Shown here piece after piece: positions 25,060-34,919 of a DNA stretch of 64,000 nt (positions are counted from its first letter, which is position 1; every line of letters begins with the position of its first letter). The DNA lies in contig WTPW01000324.1 in NCBI GenBank assembly GCA_009809945.1, positions 121,236 to 185,235 of the forward strand, read 5' to 3'. The notes beneath the pieces were generated by a model, which was given only the letters and a program-made list of their open reading frames with translations, did no database searches and had not been told where the DNA came from. This DNA comes from Gigaspora margarita. Its lineage: Eukaryota > Glomeromycota > Glomeromycetes > Diversisporales > Gigasporaceae. The position numbers and the translations under genes are program-made.

Positions 25060-26705
25060 TAATGGAAGATGAAGCAAACAATTCTACAACTTTAAATGAA
25101 CATTTTAAAATAATTGCAAATAACATTTTTAAATTTTCTAAATTGAGACTAGGACAATTAGATGCTATAAAATAATTTATAGAAGAAGGAAAGGATATAC
25201 TTGTAATTATTAAAACAGGTAGTGAAATCATTTTGTTATGCAGCTGCTTCTATTATTTTTAATAGTCTTACAGTGGTTATTTCACTATTAAAATCTTTAA
25301 TTCAAAGCCAAGTGGTTAGTATAAGCATTTATAACTAAATATTAAAAATAGTATCTAATCAACTTTACTTTTAGAATCAATTTGTTCAATTAGGAATTTC
25401 ATGTGATGGATTGCTTATGTCATCTTAGAGAACAATCAAATACAAAACAAAAATTTTTGAAGAAAAAGTGTCTACAATAATATAGTAGGCCACTGTACCA
25501 AAGAATAACTTTACTTAAGAGCTCAAAGTCAATAGCACTTGGATTTACTCACTTACTTTATGTTACTCTAGAGAAACTCTTTTTTAATAACTCTGTTAAA
25601 AAGTTATGTAACTGCTTATATAATAAAAGACAGCTACAATTTGTAATTAACAAAATGTATTGTGTTTTTGAATTTTGCCATTTTAGAGAAGAAAAAAAAA
25701 TGAATAATTTATAAAACAAGTTATTAAATAAATAAAAATTTTTAGAAAACAATTGAAAGATTTGGGCATGTTAAAAACCTCTATTCTGATACTCAAATTA
25801 TGGCTTTGACTGCAACTTCATCCTAGAATAATATAGAAGTACTTAAAGATAATTTGAATATTACTCATTTCGAAATTGCAAAAGGCACTGATCTATTATA
25901 CAAGGATTTGCATTTTTCAGTACAAGAATGTAACTTAGCTTGGGCAGACCAAATTATAGATTTAATAAAAAGTATAGAAGAAACTGGTTACACAATAATC
26001 TATTGTGCATGGATTAATGATTGTTCTAATATTTTTATAATGCTAAATCAAAAAATAAAAAAAATATCTTTAGATGTATACAATGGGCAATTGTCAGAAA
26101 ACAAAAAAGTAATATAATAGCAAAGTAGAATAAAGGACAAACATGGTTAATGATTGCAACTTCAGCCTTTGGTTTAGGTATTGACATGCCTAATGTTTGT
26201 CTAGCCTTGCATTAAAATTTTTCAATAAATATAAGTAAGTATATATTTTATTTTAGTAGTACAATTTTTATTAAAAAATAAAAGAAATTCTATTTTTACA
26301 TGAATGAAAATCATCTGATATATAATTTTTATTATATAAATTTATATAGCATCATTAAAATTTTTTTACTCCAACTACTAATAAACCAATTTATAGAACC
26401 TTTAGTTGTTTTTAGGTGTTATAGTAGTTTGTATTATATTATATAATAAAAAATTATATATCAAGTAATTTTTACTTAAATTAAAATAAAAATTTCCAAA
26501 ATATAATATCTTATATTTTGTAAATAGCTAGCCTTATTCAAGCCTCTGGTTGGGCTAGATAGAATCAACAAAATAGCAAATATATTATTTTCTATATCAA
26601 GAAGGGCATTCATACAAATTATGTTATTATTGCAGATAATAAAAAAAGGTATTATTACTTTTATATTGGTGGATTTGTGAAATTGGTCCAAATTGATTTT
26701 AAATT
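25060..26705 (+). pseudogene. RecQ-family DNA helicase relic
   Basis: RecQ helicases are ATP-dependent 3'-5' DNA-unwinding enzymes of the nucleus. Motifs appear in family order. KLRLGQLDAI (motif 0, ~25140) is followed by DILVIIKTGS and the Walker A region (~25195-25235, broken by a frame change). SLTVVIS.LKSLIQ (Ia, ~25265) is followed by a likely 60 bp intron (25315-25374). A degraded DEAH region (QLQFVINKMYCVFEF, ~25628) precedes MALTATS (III, ~25800). An intact 87-codon stretch (25854-26117) holds TIIYCAW and VYNGQLSENKK. ATSAFGLGIDMPNV (V, ~26157) and ALIQASGWARQNQQNSKYII (VI, ~26525) follow, the latter an altered GRAGRDGQ motif. Numerous stops make it non-functional. It starts about 40 bp after the transposase relic on the same strand, so the two were probably one element or one fused gene. 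Confidence 0.8.
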
Positions 26706-27120
26706 GCATTCTCTATAATGCTCATAGCAAGTAATTAATATAATCTTTTTGTCAATAAATTAAGGAGTAACAATGCAATATATATATTATACTATATATA
26801 ATTGTATCAATTTATCCCTTTATATATATAATATATATATAATAAAAACAATTTATTTGTTTGCTACTAAAATTTGGTAGTATTATAAAAAATGCAATTT
26901 ATAATCAATCCAGGACCAAAAGCTTTGTTAGATAAATTTAAAATATATTTAACTTTTAGTAAAAAAGGTTATAATAAAAAACTAATACTTGAGAACTCTA
27001 TTTAGCTAAAGCATAGCAGAAGCTATTTGAAGTAATATATGGTCCAGTGCAAAAATGTAGATACACCAATCTTTTCATAATAAAATTTTTTTTTAAAACT
27101 TAATGTAAATGTTTAAATAT
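26706..27120. other. AT-rich spacer, possible last helicase/transposon coding remnant
   Basis: A short protein-like stretch (INPGPKALLDKFKIYLTFS) reads at about 26896-26960 on the plus strand. It could be the end of the helicase gene but has no family motif. (TA)n runs fill the rest. Confidence 0.3.
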
Positions 27121-27212
27121 GAGTGCTGACAAATATTACTTAATATCATTGGGGTGGAGTAAGGCCAAAATCTTACATTACACTATATAATATATATAAT
27201 TCTATATATAAT

Positions 27213-27943
27213 ATAGGTACTGCTATTTACACTATGGTTTTTTGCTATTTGCACTATAGATTTCATGTAACATTAGATCATTAATCAACCTCTTTTATTT
27301 GCACCATGGTATAGTTATACAAATATTTGAAAAATCTTACTTGCACCCCTACATGTTGCTAATCTACAAAAAAGGTGAGTTTTTATTGGTGCAACATTAA
27401 AATGGTCTAAAGTTACACAAAAATTGTAAAAATCTAATTCTGCACCCTACATGTTGTTAATCTACAAAAAAAGATAAGTTTTTATTGGTGCAATATGAAA
27501 ATAGCCCAAGGTTATACAAAATTGCAAAATTCTGGCCCGCATTATGTTAAGGCCTTAAGAAATTAGGGTAAGGGTTGGCACGCATTATAAAATTAGGGTT
27601 AGGGTTAGCTCATATTTAGAAAATTAGGTTAGCAGGCCTACTAAACATTCTAACCAGTCACAAGGTTACATGAAAATTGTGAAGATCTTAACCTGCACCC
27701 CTACATGTTGTTAATCTACAAAAAGGCAAGTTTTTATTAGTGCAACATTAAAAAAGCCTAAGATTATACAAAAATTGCGAAAAATCTTTTTTATATGTTG
27801 TTAATTTATAAAAAAAGAGGAGTTTTTATTGGTGCAACATATATTACTATGGTGCAAATAGAAAAGGTTGATTAATAATCTAATGTTACATAAAATCCAT
27901 GGTGCAAATAGCAAAAACCATGGTGTAAATAGCAATACTCTAT
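27213..27943. mobile_element. ~730 bp element with ~95 bp inverted repeats and internal tandem repeats
   Basis: The ends (GGTACTGCTATTTACACTAT ... ATGGTGTAAATAGCAATACTC) form long inverted repeats. These also contain three internal repeats of a CTATTTGCACCATGG phrase. Between the arms lie four or five ~95 bp units, each with CTACATGTTGTTAATCTAC and TTTTTATTGGTGCAACAT, at about 27340, 27432, 27690 and 27786. The gap between the second and third is filled by telomere-like TTAGGGTTAGGGTTAG (about 27540-27640). No coding content. Confidence 0.75.
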
Positions 27944-27999
27944 AATATAATATATTGCTAATAAATTGAAATTTTAAGTATTAATTAAATTTATATAAA

Positions 28000-29620
28000 A
28001 TACAAATATATACTATAATAGTGTATTTTTGAGTGCTAAACAAGTTTACTTAGAGGTCAAAATTATAATTCATTAGTAAAATTTTGTATAATGCTAAATT
28101 TTCTATATTTTTATTAATAAAAATATAGAAAATTCTATATTATGCAAAATTTTACTAATAAATTATTACTTGGAGCTCTAAGTAAACTTGTTCAGCAAAA
28201 AAACTACATTCTGACAGTATATAATTATTTAATTTTTTCAATTTTTGAAATAAAGATAAGTAAAATTGGTAAATTTTTATCAAAATGTAATATTTCTTAC
28301 CTTTATTTGAAATTTTAAAAAATCAAAAAAATATATGCTAAAATAGTGTATTTTTTTGATGTTGAACATGTTTACTTAGAGCTCAAAGTTATAATAATTA
28401 GTATAATTTTGCATTATGTGAATTTTCTATATTTTTATTAATAAAAATATAGAAAATTCAGAATTATGCAAAATTGTACCAATAAATTATAACTTTGAGC
28501 TCTAAATAAACTTTTTTAGCACAAAAAGTTACACTATATTGGTATATATTAGTTTAATTTTAATAAATTTTTAAATAAAGATGAGCAATATTATATTTTG
28601 ATGAAAATTTACAATTTTTACTCATTATATACTATCAGAATGTAGTTTTTAGTGCTAAACAAGTTTACTTAGAGCTCCAAGTAATAATTAATTAGTAAAA
28701 TTTTGCATAATACAGAATTTTTTATATTTTTATTAATAAAAATATAGAAAATTCAGCATTATGCAAAATTTACTAATGAATTATAACTTGGGGCCCTAAT
28801 TAATTTTGTTCATACTAAATTCTACATTATTCTGGTATATAATTATTTAACTTTTTTAATTTTGAAATAAGATAAGTAAAATGTTCCCCAATGGAATTTT
28901 CCATTAAACAGGCTACTGCTACCATATATTCCCAAAAATAAGCAATCTTTTTTGGGGCAAAAATTACACAAAAAAGCGGGGGTTGCTTATTTTCAAATTG
29001 TTGAATTTTTTGAAAAATTGAAAAACATACTAATAAAAAGTTATCCAAATGATGTGAAATTTTTATTGTAAGTGTATTTTTGTGTCCTGAACAAGTTACT
29101 TAATGGCACTTTTGAGGTTTACTTAGTAAAATTAAGACTTTTATATGTAGCAACTGCTAACGCGTTTTTTGAAATTTTTGAAAAAAATCATGAGGGTTGC
29201 TCATTTTCAGAGTAGCATATTTTTGGGAATATACAGTACAACATTTATTTTAGGTTTTTGCTTAGTTAAAGTTAGAAATTAGTAAATTTTTATCAAAAAT
29301 GCATTTTTGCTCATATTTATTTAAAAAATTAAAAAAGTTAAAAGAATTTATACCAAAATAATGTATTTTTTAGTGTTGAACAAGTTTACTTAGAGCTCAA
29401 ATTTATTATTCATTAGTAAAATTTTGCATAATGCAGAATTTTCTATATTTTATTAATAAATACAAATAATTCTGTATTATGCAAAATTTTTCTAATTAAA
29501 TATGACTTTGGGAGCTAAATAACCTTTCTTAGCATACAAAAATACATTATTTCAGTATATAATTATATTTTAAATAAGTTTATTTAGAGCCCAAAAAATT
29601 ATAATCTATTAGTAAAATTT
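28000..29620. repeat. Array of large palindromic (fold-back) repeats
   Basis: A phrase GCTAAACAAGTTTACTTAGAG followed by AGTAAAATTTTGCATAATGC runs into a hairpin centre (TATTTTTATTAATAAAAATA) and then its reverse complement. Such palindromes of about 180 bp recur with starts near 28030, 28350, 28640 and 29360. They are linked by a second inverted module (AAATAAAGATAAGTAAAAT and its complement), giving a ~310 bp higher-order unit. Copy three is interrupted by the element at 28921-29237. Related arms occur at 46205-46622 and 58165-58440. Confidence 0.8.
28921..29237. mobile_element. Inverted-repeat element inserted in the palindromic array
   Basis: The left end TACCATATATTCCCAAAAAT and the right end TTTTTGGGAATATACAGTA are imperfect inverted repeats. 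The inner parts contain AAGCGGGGGTTGCTTATTTT-like sequence in both orientations. A related single end (GCTTATTTTTGGAAATTACAGTA type) is seen at about 34680-34703. Confidence 0.55.
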
Positions 29621-29720
29621 TTGATAAATTTTTTTTTAAAATCGACCAATTAGAATTGTCTTATGTAGGGGAAGGGGTACCCCTTGATAAAAAGATATTA
29701 CGTAATATTTGTCAGTGCCC

Positions 29721-31500
29721 TAACTTAATTTATTATATATGTTTTAGGATTTATTTAAATATAAATTTTATTAAAAAATTTTATTTCTGTAAAAACTTTT
29801 ATTAATGACTTATTTTTTCAATTTGAAAAATACAAAATTATATATATACTAAAATTAAAAAATTAATTTATCTATATAAATATTTTTTAGTTTTTAACTT
29901 AGGTAGTTTCACAGTATTTTATTAAGATACCAAGTATATTGCTACTTTAATACTCTTGTTTACTCCTAATTTGCAAATCTGGCATCATCCAGCTGCCCTA
30001 AAGGTGCCCAAGTGCAACACTAATTTGAAGACTAATCTAAAAATTACAGGCTATGTTAAACTAGCCTAAGTGCCACACCAAAATGGCTTCTTTTTTTCTT
30101 CATATTTCTTCAACTAACAAGAAATTTAATAAGGACAAAATAAGGAGTAGGGGGTAAAAAAAACAAAAGCCAAGAAAACAAGAAATAGTTAAAAGAAAAA
30201 AGAAAAACAACAAAATAAAAAATGGAAGAGGAAAACAAAAAGAAAAAAAACTACATGGTATAACACAAAAGCTAATCTAACAAAAAGAACAAAACAAAAA
30301 CAAAAAAGAAAAAAGAATACACTATTATAACCTGTGCCAGGCTTAATAAAAATTATATACAAATACAACTATTGTATATCTCTACTATAAAGCTATGCCT
30401 TAATTTATATCTTCTTCTGACTATACGGCCAACCTTAGATATCCCTTATCCATCGACTGGAGCAACATCATATGGAGTAGCACTGATACTGCATTGATAA
30501 ACAAACATGTTATGTAATCACATTCTACTGGGTCTGCCTGAATTGAAAAAATAAACAATATTGATCTTTTGGAGGGGTAAACCAAACCCTTACTTTTTAT
30601 TGAAAATTTTGAAAAATTGGCAGGAAGACAAGAAAAGTGAAAAAATGAATCACTTGTAAAAAATTTAAAGGAGAGTGCAGTCAGAAAACTCATTTTTTTG
30701 TTGTTTCCTATTATATTGTCACAGGTTACTTTGTAGACAGAGTAGAAGTGATGATTCTACTAAAATTTTTTGTACAAGGGCACCACTTACTGCCAATTAT
30801 CTTGTACTAAAACACTTCTGGCTTGTATACCAAATAAATCAAAGGAGTTCTTCAGAAAAGATAAGTTAACTTTTGTAAAAACCATAGATCCAGTGACACT
30901 ACTAACACTGCTCCAACAAAAAACTTTTTGTTTTCTTCCATCAGAAATTTAGTCCAAGTGATCATCAGAAAGAGTTGTTTAATTTATTTTATATAAAAAT
31001 TTTTTAATTTTTAATTATCTATTTATAATTTGTTTATAATAAATAAAGCAAGTTCTAAGCTATTTTTTAATATAAAATTTATTATCTTTATAGAGTGTTG
31101 CTAATTTGCCCCCTGGTGATGTTAACTACCCTATAATTTACCAATCAGGTCGCAGGATCTTGTGTAACAAAATAAAGAAAATTTTAAGAAAACTTAGAAA
31201 AAAATCAAAAAATTATCAATATTGCAAAATTTTATTACAAAAACTAGCTTTGGGCTATTAAGTAAAAGTTTTTAGCATCTAATTTTGCATATAAATAATT
31301 TATTCTCTAACTTAATATAACCTATACCCTAACCCTAATCTTTAAAGAATAATTTTTATATAAAAAACTTTTATAAAGGGTTGTTAAAATTTATAACTTT
31401 AAGGGTAAAGGGTATGTTGATCATTTTTAATATGAAATCGATGGTATTTTTTTTTGTGTAATGTATACAGAAATCGAATTTTCTATGATACGTACTTATA
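29721..31500. other. AT/A-rich region with an unidentified coding-like relic
   Basis: 30110-30330 is almost only A with scattered C and G. At about 30430-31165 on the plus strand several short frames look protein-like (TALINKHV, LLFIENFEKLAGRQ, TTYCQLSCTKTLLACIP, PPGDVNYPIIYQSGRRILCN), possibly one decayed gene. I cannot name it. The minus-strand 90-codon frame at 30421-30693 overlaps this and is probably a shadow. Confidence 0.35.
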
Positions 31501-31570
31501 ACTTTTTTTTTTTTTTTACACTTTTCTAAGTTTTTTTTTTATCAAAGTTTATTCTTTAGAACAGTTTGTA

Positions 31571-31643
31571 ATGTGGAACCTAAACTATGTCTAAATAAAG
31601 CGAAACTCTGGTAGAGGTTGTAGCGGTTTTGATGTACAAATTA
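31571..31643 (+). pseudogene. Decayed large-subunit (25S/28S) rRNA fragment, copy 1
   Basis: AACTATGTCTAAATAAAGCG, then CGAAACTCTGGTAGAGGTTG, TAGCGGTTTTGATGTACAAA follow the conserved 5' domain of eukaryotic LSU rRNA (GAACTATGCCTGAATAGGG, GAAACTCTGGTGGAGG, CGTAGCGGTTCTGACGTGCAAAT). Most differences are C to T or G to A. The match is from memory, without alignment. Outside about 75 bp the similarity is lost. Confidence 0.65.
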
Positions 31644-31897
31644 TTTTGAGTAGCATCTTTAGTTGGGTCATGCTAAATTTAGTAAAGCTTTTTATTCAAG
31701 TTATCAATATCAAAAATGTATAAAAATTTTTATTAAACAATTAATTAACTTTATATGCCCTAATAAAAAAGTTTTTTTTTTTTACACTTTTCTAAGTTTT
31801 TTTTCATTGTTTCTTTTAGCATTTCTTTTTTTCTTTTTGCTGCCATTTTTTTTTAGTGATTACTCTTTCATTAGAGTTTCTTTAGGATGTCTCAGTA

Positions 31898-31982
31898 GAA
31901 TCTAAAAATAGTAAACTATACCGAATAGAGTGAAGCCAAAGAGACCTCTGGTGAAGGCTCGTAGTGGCTTTGACATGCAAGT
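31898..31982 (+). pseudogene. Decayed large-subunit rRNA fragment, copy 2
   Basis: GAATCTAAAAATAGTAAACT, ATACCGAATAGAGTGAAGCC, then ACCTCTGGTGAAGGCTCGTA and GTGGCTTTGACATGCAA track LSU rRNA (GACCCGAAAGATGGTGAACT, ATGCCTGAATAGGGTGAAGCC, CTCTGGTGGAGGCTCGTA, GCGGTTCTGACGTGCAA). The differences again are mostly transitions. It differs clearly from copies 1 and 3, so it is an independent fragment. Copies 1 and 2 also share about 35 bp further right that I do not recognise as rRNA. Confidence 0.7.
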
Positions 31983-32106
31983 TACTTTGAATGGCACTTT
32001 CGGCTAGGTTATCAGTACGCTGTTTTTTTTAGTTTTTTTTTTTTTTTTGATGTTCTATTTTACTGATTTTTTTTTTTATCAAAGTTTATTCTTTAGAACA
32101 GTTTGT

Positions 32107-32179
32107 AATGTGGAACCTAAACTATGTCTAAATAAAGCGAAACTCTGGTAGAGGTTGTAGCGGTTTTGATGTACAAATT
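32107..32179 (+). pseudogene. Decayed large-subunit rRNA fragment, copy 3
   Basis: Same sequence as copy 1, carried by the 536 bp offset duplication. Confidence 0.65.
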
Positions 32180-32317
32180 ATTTTGAGTAGCATCTTTAGT
32201 TGGGTCATGCTAAATTTAGTAAAGCTTTTTATTCAAGTTATCAATATCAAAAATGTATAAAAATTTTTATTAAACAATTAATTAACTTTATATGCCCTAA
32301 TAAAAAAGTTTTTTTTT

Positions 32318-32776
32318 TTATTTGAATATTTATACTATATGATTCTACCTATACAAATAAAAAGTTTCTAGATGCTATACCAAAAAGCAAATGCTACCGC
32401 CAACAAAAAAAATAGAATGACAAAGAAAGGCTAAAAAAAATAAACCTATGAACCAACCCCTAACTCTAACTTTAACCCAAACCTTAACTATATTTTTGGA
32501 CAGTACTGTTTACATTATGACGAAGCTAAGACCCAAATTACTGTCACCAAAGGCATTGTTCTAGAAACCTCAAATTTAGCAATCGATTTTCTTTTGATTT
32601 AGTATAGCTTTCTAGTTCTTGGATTCTGCCCAAGAGCCGTTCTATAGAATAAACTTCAAATTAAAATGAAAACAACAGCAGAAATGAAAAAAAATTGAAA
32701 AAACAATGTTACATTTATTGAAACTATAGCCTGCTTACCCAAAAGTGTTAAACAGAAATTTTTCTAAAGGTAAACG
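32318..32776. other. Spacer, no gene seen
   Basis: Short CCTAACTCTAAC phrases at about 32455-32490 and otherwise no structure I can name. Confidence 0.5.
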
Positions 32777-32780
32777 ATAA

Positions 32781-32920
32781 AAAAAAAAAAAAAAAAAAAA
32801 ATGATTGGATAAGCTACCCAGAAATTTCAAGAGAACTTTCAGGGTAACCCAGAAAATTTCAGGTTCACCCAGAAAAGTTTTACTGCATATACAAGTATAT
32901 TTTTTTAAATTGAAATTGCT
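32781..32920. repeat. Poly(A)-headed dispersed repeat, copy 1
   Basis: A run of about 22 A is followed by ATGATTGGATAAGCTACCCA and three spaced ACCCAGAAA phrases. The same sequence, base for base over at least 106 bp, is at 63895-64000 after a longer A-run. The identity implies a recent copy event. Confidence 0.85.
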
Positions 32921-33274
32921 TCTAGAAATTTCCCTACTATAAATAGAGGTTTTAATTTACATGTCATGAAATTTTGACAAGGGTTAATCATAACCTTAAG
33001 AATTTTTATCAGGGGCGTATTTTTTGAAACATATGATTTTCTCTTGTACCACAAAAATCATATGTAAAATGATTGACATACCCTCTACCCTTAACCAGAT
33101 GTTAAAATTAGTTAAATTCATCTTTATATATAGATTTTGTTATATAACTTTTTTAAAATTTAGTATTTTTTTAAAAAAAACAAAAAAATACCTTTTAAAA
33201 ATAAATATATTTTTGTTACTAATTTGCAACTTTATAAGTTTAAATTATACAAGTATTGTTATATATATGCTAAA

Positions 33275-33463
33275 TATATAGTCAAAATTTCAGCATAATT
33301 GAATTAGTAGTTGCTAAAATATAAATTTTCAAATATTTAACAATAATTACTATATATAAAATTACTATATATAGTAATATATATAACTGTATCATAATAA
33401 ATTAGGTTTTAATTTATATTTTAACAACTAATGATCCAATTAAGATAAAATTTTAACTGTATA
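33275..33463. mobile_element. MITE ~190 bp, ~55 bp imperfect inverted repeats
   Basis: Left ATAGTCAAAATTTCAGCATA and AGTTGCTAAAATATAAAT pair with right ATTTATATTTTAACAACTA and AAATTTTAACTGTATA in the inverted sense. The centre is (TA)n. No coding content. The 85-codon frame at 33024-33281 just to the left has no motif. Confidence 0.65.
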
Positions 33464-34545
33464 ACTATTTAAAAAAATAAAATAAAAATAAAATTAAAAA
33501 ATTAAAAAAAAATTAAAACAATAAAAAAATTAAAAATAAATAAATAATTAAATTAAAAATTTAAAAAAATTTAGTATAAAAAAAATAAATAAAAAATGTT
33601 AAAAATTTAAAATAAAACATAATTAAAATTAAATAATAAAAATAATGAAAAAAAATGTTAAAAAAATTATAAAAAAAAATTTAAAAAATAAAATAAAAAA
33701 ATAAGCATGAAATAATAAATAAAAAAAATAAATAAAAAAAGTAAAAAATTTAAAAAAAAGTAAAAAATAAAGAAAAAAAAGTTAAAAAATTGAAAATATT
33801 AAAAAAAAAGTTTAATTAAAAAATAATGTTAAAAAAGTTTAGTAAAAAAAAATTAAAAAATAACATTAAAAAAAAATTAAAAAAATTAAAAAAAAATCAA
33901 AAATAAAAAAATATTAAAAAAATAAATAATAAAAAAAATTTTAAAATAAAAAATAAAAAAATAAATACTATAATAAAAAAATTAAAAATTAAAAAATAAC
34001 ATTAAAAAAAATTAAAAAAATTAAAAAAAAAATCAAAAATAAAAAAATATCAAAAAAAATAAATAATAAAAAAAATTTTAAAATAAAAAAATATTAAAAA
34101 AAATTGAATAAAAAAAATTGAAAAATAAAAAATAAAAAAATAAATACTATAATAAAAAAATTAAAAAAAAACATAAATAAAAAAATAATAAATAAAAAAA
34201 ATATTTAAAAAATAGAATAAAAAAAATTGAAAAATAAAAAATAAAAAAATAAATACTATAATAAAAAAATTAAAAAAAAAATATTAAATAAAAAAATAAT
34301 AAATAAAAAAATATTTAAAATTTTTAAAAAAAAGATTTATATTTTATGTATTTGTTTTTATTATTTTATTTTATTTTAGTTTTTTTTTATTTATTCTATT
34401 TATTTATTTTATTTAAATCATTTTTTAAATTATTTATTAAATATTTACATATGTTTTATTTTACTTTTATTTTTAGTTTATTTTTTTTATTTATTTTAAT
34501 CAATTTATGCAAGTCTGGATCAAAAAGATTTGACTATTGAGCATA
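33464..34545. repeat. A-rich then T-rich low-complexity tract, ~1 kb
   Basis: From about 33470 to 34335 the plus strand is nearly only A and T in AAAAATAAA/AAATTAAAA patterns with locally repeated blocks (for example AAATACTATAATAAAAAAAT at four places). It then flips to T-rich up to about 34520. Replication slippage or an A-rich element core is likely. The 64-codon T-rich frame at 34346 is not a gene. Confidence 0.85.
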
Positions 34546-34915
34546 TACAAGGTAACTATTTTTGTAATATGCATATATACAATAGTAGGAATAATTCTGG
34601 TTTAGGAAATAAGAGCCATGATATTTGTTGTTTTCCGCTTATTTTCAAAATAAAAATTTTGTTTCAAAAAAAAGTGAGGTAGCTTATTTTTGGAAATTAC
34701 AGTATTGTTATTTCCAAATTTATACTAAAAATATGCAAATTAAACCCTTATATGTATAATTTTAATTTAGAAATAAGCCATTTAAAAATGTAACTTTTTT
34801 AATAATTTTTTAAAAAAATACGCAAATGTAAATCTTAATTCATTTAATTTGTCTATAATGGCGACAAATTCTCTGGCCTGACCTATCTATGTATATTTCA
34901 GGGTCCTATTATATT
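34546..34915. other. Spacer ending in a lone hAT-like MITE end
   Basis: 34886-34915 (CCTGACCTATCTATGTATAT, then TTTCAGGGTCCT) matches the right terminus of the elements at 43344-45873 and 56307-56485. No matching left terminus is found nearby, so this looks like a truncated copy. A GCTTATTTTTGGAAATTACAG phrase lies at 34681-34701, related to the end of the element at 28921. Confidence 0.55.
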
Positions 34916-34919
34916 TCTG

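Larger units (their letters stand above)
27121..29720. mobile_element. Harbinger-like MITE (GGGCACTGACA family) split by ~2.4 kb of insertions
   Basis: The left half 27121-27212 (GAGTGCTGACAAATATTAC...) and the right half about 29640-29720 (...GTAATATTTGTCAGTGCCC, then TAA) match the two halves of the intact 129 bp copy at 40570-40698. The material between them (27213 to about 29640) is foreign to that family. It consists of the element at 27213-27943 and the palindromic satellite. Confidence 0.55.
31534..32317. repeat. Identical ~240 bp duplication, 536 bp apart, bounded by poly(T)
   Basis: 31541-31776 and 32077-32312 read the same base for base as far as I can compare. Each begins and ends in a T-run. 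A shorter phrase ACACTTTTCTAAGTTTTTTTT also occurs twice (31519 and 31783). Each duplicated block carries an rRNA-like fragment. Confidence 0.85.

Noticed and set aside
28000-29620. CRISPR-like array
   Set aside because: The repeats are long palindromes with no unique spacers, in a eukaryotic context.
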